Shown: positions 35,009-42,932 of the stretch, piece after piece
Numbering within the stretch: the first letter of the stretch is position 1
Layout: every line of letters starts with the position of its first letter
Assembly (NCBI RefSeq): GCF_030068445.1
Contig: NZ_JAQPOK010000036.1
Span: 1 to 64,000, forward strand
DNA: 64,000 bases
From: Roseofilum halophilum BLCC-M91
GTDB taxonomy: Bacteria; Cyanobacteriota; Cyanobacteriia; Cyanobacteriales; Desertifilaceae
Direction of reading: 5' to 3'
The notes under the pieces: model-generated
The model's input: only the letters and a program-made list of their open reading frames with translations
What the model was told of the DNA's origin: nothing
Databases searched by the model: none
Made by a program: the position numbers and the translations under genes

Positions 35009-35116
35009 GGCTTTTTAAATGAATAGACAGGGGGACGCGGAGACACGGGGATAGGGGCTATAGCCTGAAAAAACGGTTTTCCATTACCCTTCTGCCCTTT
35101 TGCCGCCCATAACCCC

Positions 35117-36007
35117 TTAAGGCCGCAATTGTTTCCAGAGTTGACGAATGAGACCAATGGTTAATCCGGGCATTTCCAATTGGGGAGTCAGTCCCACATC
35201 GTCTAGAGTCATAAATCGTTTCACATATTCGGGATTTAGACCCGCGAGACGTTGACCGATTTCGGGGCCAGTAAATTGAGATTTTTTCCCCCAAAGGATG
35301 GCGGTAGGAGTCGTTAAACGGGGCATATATTTGGCTAAATCAAAGCATAAATCCCCCCGCACAAAAGAGAGGGCAGCGTATTCTGCATTCGGTTGTGTCG
35401 CCGATTCGAGATAGGCTTCGATGATTTGGCTGTAGATGCGATTGCTTTGGGCAAATTGGCGATTTTCCAGAAAGGAAGCAATTCCGGCTTCGGTGGCGAT
35501 CGCACTGCTATAAACCAATTTATCTAAAACCGGAAGTTTAATCAATTGGGCAAATAAACTGGCGCTATAATCTTGGCCAAAATCCGATAATCCTGCCGGA
35601 GTGGTTAGAATCAGAGACTCGAATAACTCAGGATACTCAATCGCTACCCGAATCACCAACGCTGCGGTTAAAGAAGAGGCAATCACCGTGCAGGGTTCGT
35701 CACAGGTGAGTTCGAGGAATTCCCGAATGGTGGTCAGATAATCCTCAATGGTATAGTTGCGCTCTGGATGCTCGGAACGACCCCAACCGATTAAATCGGG
35801 AGCGAGGGTATAATATTGGGGGGCGAATGCGGGATACACCTGCGACCACTCATAGGCCGATGACCCTCCCCCAAACCCATGTAAAAACACCAATTTGGGC
35901 TGTAGCTTGACCTGAGAATCCCAGAAGGAGTCACTGGGGTGGTAGTAAACCATGCGACCTAAGCTGGTTACCACAGAGTTTTGCTCAAAACCGGGAGGGA
36001 TAATCAT
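35117..36007 (-). CDS. Alpha/beta hydrolase-fold protein lacking the usual catalytic His
   Basis: The protein has 296 residues. LVFLHGFGGGSSAYEW is the oxyanion loop and PDLIGWGRSEHPERNYTIEDY the next strand-helix. CTVIASSLTAALVIR is the nucleophile elbow with Ser at the right place, and PTAILWGKKSQFTGPE the acid region. The expected GHxPxxExP near the end reads GLTPQLEMP, with Leu (CTG) in place of His. It is therefore probably not a standard hydrolase, or uses a different base. The start is followed by ICPPGFEQNSVV-like family residues; MIIPPGFEQNSVVTSLGR is the observed N-terminus. Its substrate is unknown. Confidence 0.8.
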   Translation of the reverse strand: MIIPPGFEQNSVVTSLGRMVYYHPSDSFWDSQVKLQPKLVFLHGFGGGSSAYEWSQVYPAFAPQYYTLAPDLIGWGRSEHPERNYTIEDYLTTIREFLELTCDEPCTVIASSLTAALVIRVAIEYPELFESLILTTPAGLSDFGQDYSASLFAQLIKLPVLDKLVYSSAIATEAGIASFLENRQFAQSNRIYSQIIEAYLESATQPNAEYAALSFVRGDLCFDLAKYMPRLTTPTAILWGKKSQFTGPEIGQRLAGLNPEYVKRFMTLDDVGLTPQLEMPGLTIGLIRQLWKQLRP

Positions 36008-36121
36008 GTACGCTTTGTTCTGTTCTCAATGATTACGCTCCCATTTTAATCAATTTTTGGCGATCGCCTAAGCAGATACAATATTTTGGACGAAGAGAGA
36101 TGAGGGCAACGATCGCCAACC

Positions 36122-36952
36122 CTAACCTTTCAAACCACTGCTCGCATCCGTAGACATAATATAGCGTTGCACAAACATAAAAAGCAGTAAAATCGGCAAA
36201 ATTGAAATCATCGATCCCGCCGCAATTAAACGCCAATCTAACGAAAATGTCCCCGCTAACCGTTGCACACCCAGAGGAAGCGTAAACATTTCCGGTTGAT
36301 CTAAAATAATCAACGGCCATAAAAAGTCACTCCACGATCCAATAAACACAAAAATCGCCAGAGTCACCAAAGCAGGGCGGACAGCAGGCAACATCACACA
36401 CCACCAAATTTCCCATTCTGAACAGCCATCCATACGCGCTGCTTCTTCTAATTCCTTGGGCACACCTTGAAAGGCTTGTCGCAAGAGAAAAATCCCAAAT
36501 GCAGAAGCCAGAGACGGCAACATTACCCCTAAATAAGTGTTTCTTAATCCCAATTGTACCATTAAAATATAGAGGGGAATCATCACAATTTGAAACGGAA
36601 TCAAAATCGTGGCCACAATGAGGTTAAAAATCAGTTGTCGTCCCTGAAAATTGAGCCGCGCTAAGGGATAAGCCGCCAGGGAACAAAAGAGTAAATTGAT
36701 CCCCACCGTCAGGGCAGAAATCCAGAAACTATTGAATAAGTAGCGGTCAAAGGGGTTGGTTTGCCAAACCTCCATAAAGTTACTCAGGGTGGGTTCTTCT
36801 GGAATTAATTGCGGCGGAAACTCAAAGATATTTTCACCGGCTGATTTCAGGGAGGTACTCCCTAACCACAGTAGCGGCAAGAGCATCATAAATGCTATGA
36901 TGATCAGTACACTATAGGTTGCTAGAGTCGGCCAGAATTTGGTCTTATGCAT
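36122..36952 (-). CDS. Sugar ABC transporter permease, MalG type
   Basis: The protein has 276 residues with six membrane segments. It has the MalG/CUT1 C-terminal layout and EAA loop EEAARMDGCSEWEIWWCVMLPAVRPAL, which contacts the ATPase. An N-terminal helix (YSVLIIIAFMMLLPLLWLGSTSLK) and a periplasmic loop precede it. It probably helps import a sugar, oligosaccharide or compatible solute such as glucosylglycerol. Neither the MalF-type permease nor the ATPase is adjacent; a solute-binding protein of the same class is at 61866. It is divergent to trmB, 33 bases away. Confidence 0.9.
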   Translation of the reverse strand: MHKTKFWPTLATYSVLIIIAFMMLLPLLWLGSTSLKSAGENIFEFPPQLIPEEPTLSNFMEVWQTNPFDRYLFNSFWISALTVGINLLFCSLAAYPLARLNFQGRQLIFNLIVATILIPFQIVMIPLYILMVQLGLRNTYLGVMLPSLASAFGIFLLRQAFQGVPKELEEAARMDGCSEWEIWWCVMLPAVRPALVTLAIFVFIGSWSDFLWPLIILDQPEMFTLPLGVQRLAGTFSLDWRLIAAGSMISILPILLLFMFVQRYIMSTDASSGLKG

Positions 36953-36984
36953 AGAAGTTAGGAGAGGAAAAAGGGGGTTATCCT

Positions 36985-37614
36985 TTGGGACGAGTGCGGG
37001 TGCGTCAGCATGTTAATCCATTAAGCCAGAAATTTCAAGAGCCGGTCACTATCCCCAATTGGTCGGAAATTTATTCCCATTTAGATCGCCCTCTCCATCT
37101 AGATATTGGTTGTGGACGGGGGAGATTTTTATGGCAAATTGCCCAACAGCAATTAGACTGGAATTTCCTGGGGTTGGAAATTCGGGAACCTCTGGTGATA
37201 GAAGCGAATGAATGGCGCGATCGCCAGAATTTAAGTAATCTTCATTATCTCTTTTGTAATGTTAATATTTCCCTGAAAGATATTCTTGGTTCTTTACCGG
37301 AAAATGTTGTTCATTATGTAAGCATTCAGTTTCCCGATCCTTGGTTTAAAAATAGACATCAAAAACGGCGGGTGGTTCAGGATGAGTTGGTGGATTTTTT
37401 AGCTCAGTTTATCATAGCTGGGGGTCAGGTTTTTCTACAATCGGATGTGGAAGAGGTGGCGTTACAGATGCGAGATTTATTCGATCAACACTCTAGTTTT
37501 TCCCGTTCTGATGACTGGTTAGAGGAGAATCCTTTACCGGTGCAAACGGAGCGAGAAATTGCCACCTATGCCAAAGGTGAGCCGGTTTATCGGGTTCTAT
37601 TTGAGCGGTTGTAG
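36985..37614 (+). CDS. trmB: tRNA (guanine-N7-)-methyltransferase
   Basis: The protein has 209 residues. TrmB methylates G46 in the variable loop of tRNAs with S-adenosylmethionine. [15 protein letters not shown] is the SAM site, FLGLEIREP the second strand, and [16 protein letters not shown] the family signature; [11 protein letters not shown] and [22 protein letters not shown] close the domain. A TTG start at 36985 is chosen because the family begins [14 protein letters not shown]; no ATG is available. GGGGG lies about 9 bases upstream. Confidence 0.93.
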   Translation: MGRVRVRQHVNPLSQKFQEPVTIPNWSEIYSHLDRPLHLDIGCGRGRFLWQIAQQQLDWNFLGLEIREPLVIEANEWRDRQNLSNLHYLFCNVNISLKDILGSLPENVVHYVSIQFPDPWFKNRHQKRRVVQDELVDFLAQFIIAGGQVFLQSDVEEVALQMRDLFDQHSSFSRSDDWLEENPLPVQTEREIATYAKGEPVYRVLFERL

Positions 37615-37685
37615 CCCTCATCCCCCAGCCCCTTCTCCCAGGGGAGAAAAAGTCCCTCTCGGAGTGGGAGAGGGAAAATTTTTGG
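37615..37685. repeat. Dispersed repeat with two hairpins, possible terminator of trmB
   Basis: TTCTCCC/GGGGAGAA and CCCTCTC/GAGAGGG hairpins lie in a row and are followed by AAAATTTTT. The same CCTCTCCC-type sequence occurs at 56012-56090 and, coding, at 44012-44145 and 44935-44970. The second hairpin could end trmB transcription before uvrC. Confidence 0.6.
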
Positions 37686-37701
37686 ATAATAACTAACAAC
37701 T

Positions 37702-39570
37702 ATGGCAGAAAAAATAACTTCAGAATTATTCTGTGAAAATCCAGAGCGCCTACAGCAATGTTTGCAAGAAATTCCCAAATTACCAGGGGTTTACTTGATG
37801 AAAGATGCAGATCATTTAATTTTATATATCGGTAAATCGAAACACTTAAGAACCCGCGTTCGCTCCTATTTTCGCGATTTCACTAGCCATAATGCTCGCA
37901 TTGCTTTAATGGTGCGAAAGGTGAGTGATATTGAATGGATTATTACGGATACGGAGGCGGAAGCACTGGCTCTAGAATCAACGCTAATTAAGCGCCATCA
38001 ACCGCGTTTTAATGTGCTGCTCAAGGATGATAAAAAGTATCCCTATATTTGTATTACCTGGTCAGATGATTATCCCCAAATTTTTATTACCCGCAAGTGT
38101 AAACGAAGAAATGGCAAGGATAAATATTATGGCCCCTATGTGGATGGGGGGCAATTGCGGCAAACTTTGGATTTAATTAAGCGAATTTTTCCCCAGCGTC
38201 AGCGACAGAAACCGCTTTATAAAGACCGGACTTGTTTGAATTATGATATTGGGCGCTGTCCGGGGGTTTGTCAACAGTTGGTGGAGGTGGAGGAGTATCG
38301 GCAAATGATGCAAAAAATTGCCATGATTTTTCAGGGGAGAACGGCTGAGTTGGTGGAGGAGTTGCGGGAGAAAATGCAGGAAGCGTCAGATGCTCTGAAG
38401 TTTGAGTTGGCGGCTGGGTTGCGGGATCAAATTCAAGGGTTGCAAGGGCTGAATGGGAGTCAAAAGATGGATTTATCGGACGATCGCATTTCACGGGATG
38501 CGATCGCCCTTGCAGAGGACGCAGAACGCTGCTGTATTCAGTTGTTCCAGATTCGCGCCGGTAAATTAGTGGGTCGTTTGGGGTTCTTTACCGAGTCTGG
38601 GGAACCGGGGGCGATTGTACAACGGGTGTTAGAGGAGCATTACCAAAGCGCCGATCCCCTAGAAATTCCGGCGGAAATTTTGGTGCAACACCCTTTACCA
38701 GATGCAGAGTTTTTGCTAGAGTTCTTGCACCATCACAAGGGTCAAAAAGTTACGATTCATGTTCCGCAACGGCAAAGTAAGGCAGAACTGATCGATTTAG
38801 TCTATCGCAATGCCCAAGGGGAGTTAAACCGGATGCAGAAATTGGGCGATCGCACCCAACAAAGCCTCACGGATTTAGCCCAGATTCTCAATTTACCGGC
38901 AATTCCCCGACGGATCGAGGGTTACGACATTTCCCATTTACAAGGCTCGAACGCGGTTGGGTCTCAAGTGGTGTTTATTAACGGGATGCCAGCGAAACAA
39001 TATTATCGCCATTATAAGATCAAAAATCCCACCGTCCAACCCGGTCATTCTGATGATTTTGCCTCCCTTGCAGAAGTCATCAGTCGTCGATTTCGCGCTT
39101 TTCTGGACAATCCCCAACTTCCCCGTCAAGGAAACCCGGATTTTCCCGATCTACTGCTCATTGATGGGGGAAAAGGTCAGCTATCGGCGGTGGTTGCTGT
39201 CCTTTCTGAGTTAGAATTATTACCCGATTTGCGGGTGATTAGTTTAGCCAAACAGGAGGAAGAAATCTTTCAACCGGGCGATCCTGCGCCCCTTCCCAGC
39301 GATCGCGATCGACCCGGTGTGCAGTTGCTGCGTCGGGTTCGGGATGAGTCCCATCGGTTTGCGGTGAGCTTCCATCGTCAGCAACGGGGCGATCGCTTCC
39401 TCAGTTCCCGTCTAGATGCAATTCCGGGATTAGGCTATGAGCGCCAGAAGCAATTATACAAGCATTTTCCGTCCGTGGATGCGATCGCCCAAGCCACCCC
39501 CAAACAACTGCAACAAGTCCCCGGAATCGGCCCCCATCTCGCCCAAAACATTTATGATTATTTTCACTGA
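37702..39570 (+). CDS. uvrC: Excinuclease ABC subunit C
   Basis: The protein has 622 residues, normal length. UvrC makes both cuts in nucleotide excision repair. The GIY-YIG domain ([31 protein letters not shown]), the Cys cluster ([13 protein letters not shown]), the UVR motif ([24 protein letters not shown]), the RNase H-like 3'-incision domain ([30 protein letters not shown]) and tandem HhH ([27 protein letters not shown]) are all visible. Its last seven bases overlap the convergent kinase gene. Confidence 0.97.
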   Translation: MAEKITSELFCENPERLQQCLQEIPKLPGVYLMKDADHLILYIGKSKHLRTRVRSYFRDFTSHNARIALMVRKVSDIEWIITDTEAEALALESTLIKRHQPRFNVLLKDDKKYPYICITWSDDYPQIFITRKCKRRNGKDKYYGPYVDGGQLRQTLDLIKRIFPQRQRQKPLYKDRTCLNYDIGRCPGVCQQLVEVEEYRQMMQKIAMIFQGRTAELVEELREKMQEASDALKFELAAGLRDQIQGLQGLNGSQKMDLSDDRISRDAIALAEDAERCCIQLFQIRAGKLVGRLGFFTESGEPGAIVQRVLEEHYQSADPLEIPAEILVQHPLPDAEFLLEFLHHHKGQKVTIHVPQRQSKAELIDLVYRNAQGELNRMQKLGDRTQQSLTDLAQILNLPAIPRRIEGYDISHLQGSNAVGSQVVFINGMPAKQYYRHYKIKNPTVQPGHSDDFASLAEVISRRFRAFLDNPQLPRQGNPDFPDLLLIDGGKGQLSAVVAVLSELELLPDLRVISLAKQEEEIFQPGDPAPLPSDRDRPGVQLLRRVRDESHRFAVSFHRQQRGDRFLSSRLDAIPGLGYERQKQLYKHFPSVDAIAQATPKQLQQVPGIGPHLAQNIYDYFH

Positions 39571-41906
39571 TGGATTGTTTTCAAAGCCTCGATCGCCTCA
39601 ACAGCAGAGGGATAGCGATCGCGGAAATGATAGGCCACCATTTTGTCTAAAACATCCATCAGCTCCACACTCACCTTATCCTCAACCAAATGATGCCAAA
39701 CAGCGCTACCACTGCTCCAATCTTGCCGTAACTTCTGGGGCGTAATCCCCGTTAAAGCATGGATAGCGATCATACCCACAGAGTAAATATCACTACAAAG
39801 TCTCGGCTGTCCCATCAGTTGCTCTGGTGCTGCATAGCCTTTCGTGCCGATCGCCACCGTAAACCGTTCCGTCTCTTCATCTAACTGGGGAGAAAACTGC
39901 TTCACTGCGCCAAAATCAATCAAGCACAGGCGGCGATCGCTCTGGCGACGGATAATATTACTGGGTTTAATATCCCGATGGATCACCTGATATTGATGTA
40001 CAAAGGTCAACACCTGCAAAAGATCCAACATCAACTCAATCACTCGCTCCACCTCTAAGCGCCGATCTTCCCCGACTTCATCACTTAAAGAACTGCCCTC
40101 AATGTACTCTTCCACTAAATAAAACTCTTGATATTCTTCAAAATAAGCAAACAATTGGGGGATTCGATCGTGTTCTCCTAAAATTTCTAAAATTTCCGCC
40201 TCCGTCTTAAACAACCGTTGAGCAACCTGAAAAAAATTACCCTCCGTCTGTACCGGTCGTAAATGCTTAATCACACAAATAGGATGTCGGGGGCGCTGTA
40301 TATCTTGTGCCAAATAAGTTTGGCCAAATCCTCCCGCACCTAATACCTTCGTAATATGATAACGCCCTCCCAAAAGACTCATGGGCTGAGTCCATTCCTC
40401 TGGATTTTCCGGAGCAATTTGGGTGCAGTCTTCTTCTGCATCTATATCCGTCTGTGTCAAAGCCTTCGTATTCTCTGAAGGTTCTAATTGAGTCGAATTT
40501 TGTGCTTGAGTCTGTGCCTCTAAAAACGTTTGCAACAGCCTTAAATCTTCCTCTTGTTGTTTCACCCGTCTAGCCATTTGTTGTTGAACTTTTTCCGTTT
40601 GATAAGACCGATAACCCAACACCCCACCACTACTGATGAACAATCCCAAAACAGGAGAAAAGAGAGGAACCCAAACAGAAGCCTGAAAGAACCCCCAGCT
40701 ACATCCGGCTAAACCCAAAACGGCGATCGCCAAACTTCCCGATAAACCCAAAGGACGGGGAATCTTCCAACTCAACACTGCCCCCACTGCCGCCCATCCT
40801 AGAATCCAGAGGATTTCCACCCGATCTGACCAGGTACTCATCAAGGGCTGGCCATCCAAAGCAGCATTAAGGAGTTGGCTAATCATTTGGGCATGAATCT
40901 CCACCCCTGCCATTTGATGATTCGTTTCTTGTCCTCCGCTATAGGGCGTATAAAAGAAATCATTCAAGCTAGGAGCCGTCACCCCAATCAGAATAATGCG
41001 ATCGCGTATCCAACTCGGATCGACGTTCTCTTGCAAAACATCCGTGAGCGTCACTTTAGGAGCCACCCGATCCGGAGAATGATATTTCAATAAAATTTGA
41101 TAACCTTCAGCATCCACCCCCTGATAGCCCCCCGTATTCGGTTGCAGGCGCTCTAAAGGCACTGATCCTAACATCAGCGTTCCCTCGGAAGTTCTCGCAT
41201 CAATATTTTCATCCCTTAGATAATGGCGCGTCAGTTGCAGGGAAAAGGCTTGTTTCACCTGACATTGAGAAGAAGGAAAAGGTTTACCCCATAACAAACT
41301 GCGCCGAATCACCCCATCCTCATCAATCACCACATCCGCAAATCCCAGATGGGAATTGGGAACTTCAGGAGGGGGAGGAACCCCAATATCATCCTCTCCT
41401 CGACTCAGTTGACACACCGTAACTGTACGATTATCCTCCCCTTGTAAATAGGCCATCAATTCCTCACGGCCGGGATTTTGGGGAATATCTCGATAAATAT
41501 CTAAACCAATGACTCTCGGCTCATGAGCCTCTAATTTCTGTAAAAGCTCATAAATCGTTTCATCGGATAGGGGATACCTCTGTTGCGCTTGAATATCCTC
41601 TTCCGTCACCCCAACAATTAAGAGGCGATCGTCGAGTTCGGCGATCGCCCTCCATTGAGTCAATTCATCATAAATTAACAATTCCAGCGATTCAGTCCAG
41701 CCCAATTCCCTCAACACCACCACCAACGCCGTCGCCGTCAACGTCACAATCACCACCGAATTTCCCACACTCACCCAATCCATCCATGAATCCTGGGGAT
41801 TATTCCACAATTGACAGAGCTTGGGCCAAACTTGCTCGCACACCAATGAACGACATCGCTGCCATAAAGGGAGGCTGGTTTTCATTCCCGGTTCACTTTT
41901 GCCCAT
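39564..41906 (-). CDS. CHASE2-domain transmembrane serine/threonine protein kinase
   Basis: The protein has 780 residues. One membrane helix (about 48-66) precedes a CHASE2 extracytoplasmic sensor (about 70-385: [15 protein letters not shown] ... [20 protein letters not shown]), then three membrane helices (about 395-470), a coiled coil ([30 protein letters not shown]) and an Hanks-type kinase (about 515-780). Kinase motifs are [33 protein letters not shown] and LIDFGAVKQ, then APEQ. The C-terminus has no further domain. Such kinases are common in cyanobacteria; ligands and substrates are unknown. It is convergent with uvrC, overlapping by seven bases. The start is followed upstream by a TTGCCTC tandem run. 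Confidence 0.93.
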   Translation of the reverse strand: MGKSEPGMKTSLPLWQRCRSLVCEQVWPKLCQLWNNPQDSWMDWVSVGNSVVIVTLTATALVVVLRELGWTESLELLIYDELTQWRAIAELDDRLLIVGVTEEDIQAQQRYPLSDETIYELLQKLEAHEPRVIGLDIYRDIPQNPGREELMAYLQGEDNRTVTVCQLSRGEDDIGVPPPPEVPNSHLGFADVVIDEDGVIRRSLLWGKPFPSSQCQVKQAFSLQLTRHYLRDENIDARTSEGTLMLGSVPLERLQPNTGGYQGVDAEGYQILLKYHSPDRVAPKVTLTDVLQENVDPSWIRDRIILIGVTAPSLNDFFYTPYSGGQETNHQMAGVEIHAQMISQLLNAALDGQPLMSTWSDRVEILWILGWAAVGAVLSWKIPRPLGLSGSLAIAVLGLAGCSWGFFQASVWVPLFSPVLGLFISSGGVLGYRSYQTEKVQQQMARRVKQQEEDLRLLQTFLEAQTQAQNSTQLEPSENTKALTQTDIDAEEDCTQIAPENPEEWTQPMSLLGGRYHITKVLGAGGFGQTYLAQDIQRPRHPICVIKHLRPVQTEGNFFQVAQRLFKTEAEILEILGEHDRIPQLFAYFEEYQEFYLVEEYIEGSSLSDEVGEDRRLEVERVIELMLDLLQVLTFVHQYQVIHRDIKPSNIIRRQSDRRLCLIDFGAVKQFSPQLDEETERFTVAIGTKGYAAPEQLMGQPRLCSDIYSVGMIAIHALTGITPQKLRQDWSSGSAVWHHLVEDKVSVELMDVLDKMVAYHFRDRYPSAVEAIEALKTIHQ

Positions 41907-41957
41907 ACTCGCCTCTCTGACACCTTTTGCCTGTTGCCTCTTGCCTAGCGCTCCGCC

Positions 41958-42779
41958 CTATATCGGAATAGTCCGTCCTAGGCTCAACTCTTGTAAACTT
42001 TCGTTATAGAGATCGACCCTTCCCATCCAATCATTATGCCCTAAGTCCTCAATCGGAACCAAGTCTTTCGGTTCCTTGGCAACTTGGTAGAGTTTCTCAC
42101 CATGGATGAAGGGAATTACCCGATCCAGTGTCGCATGAAAAATGAGGACAGGAGCATTAACTTGTCTGATTTTGCCAATATTATTAAATTTTTCAAACGG
42201 AAATAAACGTATCCAAGTCACCACCCGCAAAACGGAAATAAACGTATTTTCAGTCACTAAAGCAGCAATAGGACTCTGGGTAGCTAAATCAATCGAGGGC
42301 CCCCCACCCACGGAACGACCATAAAGGATAATTTGACTAGGGGGAATCTCTAGCGTTTCCGTGAGATAGCCATAGGCAGCGCGAATATCTTCATATGCAC
42401 CTCCTTCCGTGGGTCGTCCTTGGCTCGTTCCATAGCCTTGATAGTCATAGGCAAAAACACTAAACCCCAGTTGCTTGAAATGTTCGAGAACCGGTTGAAT
42501 CATACCTAAATCTTCCGCATTGCCATGGCTATAGAGCAAGGTATAGGTAGCCTTGGGATTGGGTAAATATTGGCCCGTAATATTGACTCCCGATCCAGAG
42601 CTGAGGGTAACCGTCTGGGGTAGAGTTTGATAGCTAGACACGGGAGGCAAAAAAATCCGACTGTCTGCAATCAAGAAAACGTAAACACAGAGAATCGCAT
42701 AAATAGCTACCGTGGATCGCAGCAGACGAAACCAGGAAAATTTGCCCATTAACAAGGTTTTTAACCGTGGAATTTTCAT
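41958..42779 (-). CDS. Membrane-anchored alpha/beta hydrolase (BEM46-like)
   Basis: The protein has 273 residues. One N-terminal membrane helix (about 24-45, STVAIYAILCVYVFLIA), then a hydrolase with TLLYSHGNAEDLGMI, FAYDYQGYGTSQGRPTEGGAYEDI, nucleophile ILYGRSVGGGPS, acid VLIFHATLDRVIPF and His in DLGHNDW. The whole triad is present, in contrast to 35117. Related to eukaryotic BEM46/ABHD13. Substrate unknown. Divergent to the CHAT gene, with a TTTCCGC-TTC hairpin repeat between. Confidence 0.88.
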   Translation of the reverse strand: MKIPRLKTLLMGKFSWFRLLRSTVAIYAILCVYVFLIADSRIFLPPVSSYQTLPQTVTLSSGSGVNITGQYLPNPKATYTLLYSHGNAEDLGMIQPVLEHFKQLGFSVFAYDYQGYGTSQGRPTEGGAYEDIRAAYGYLTETLEIPPSQIILYGRSVGGGPSIDLATQSPIAALVTENTFISVLRVVTWIRLFPFEKFNNIGKIRQVNAPVLIFHATLDRVIPFIHGEKLYQVAKEPKDLVPIEDLGHNDWMGRVDLYNESLQELSLGRTIPI

Positions 42780-42932
42780 GATGATTCTCGGCTATGAGGT
42801 ACATTAGTGACTATTTTTCACCCGAACTACAATAGCTTACAGTGCTATATAATAAATACATCCCCCATGACAGCGCTTGGCGCTATTGCGTTTCCGCTTC
42901 GCCGACACGAAAATTGTTAATTGTTCATTGCT

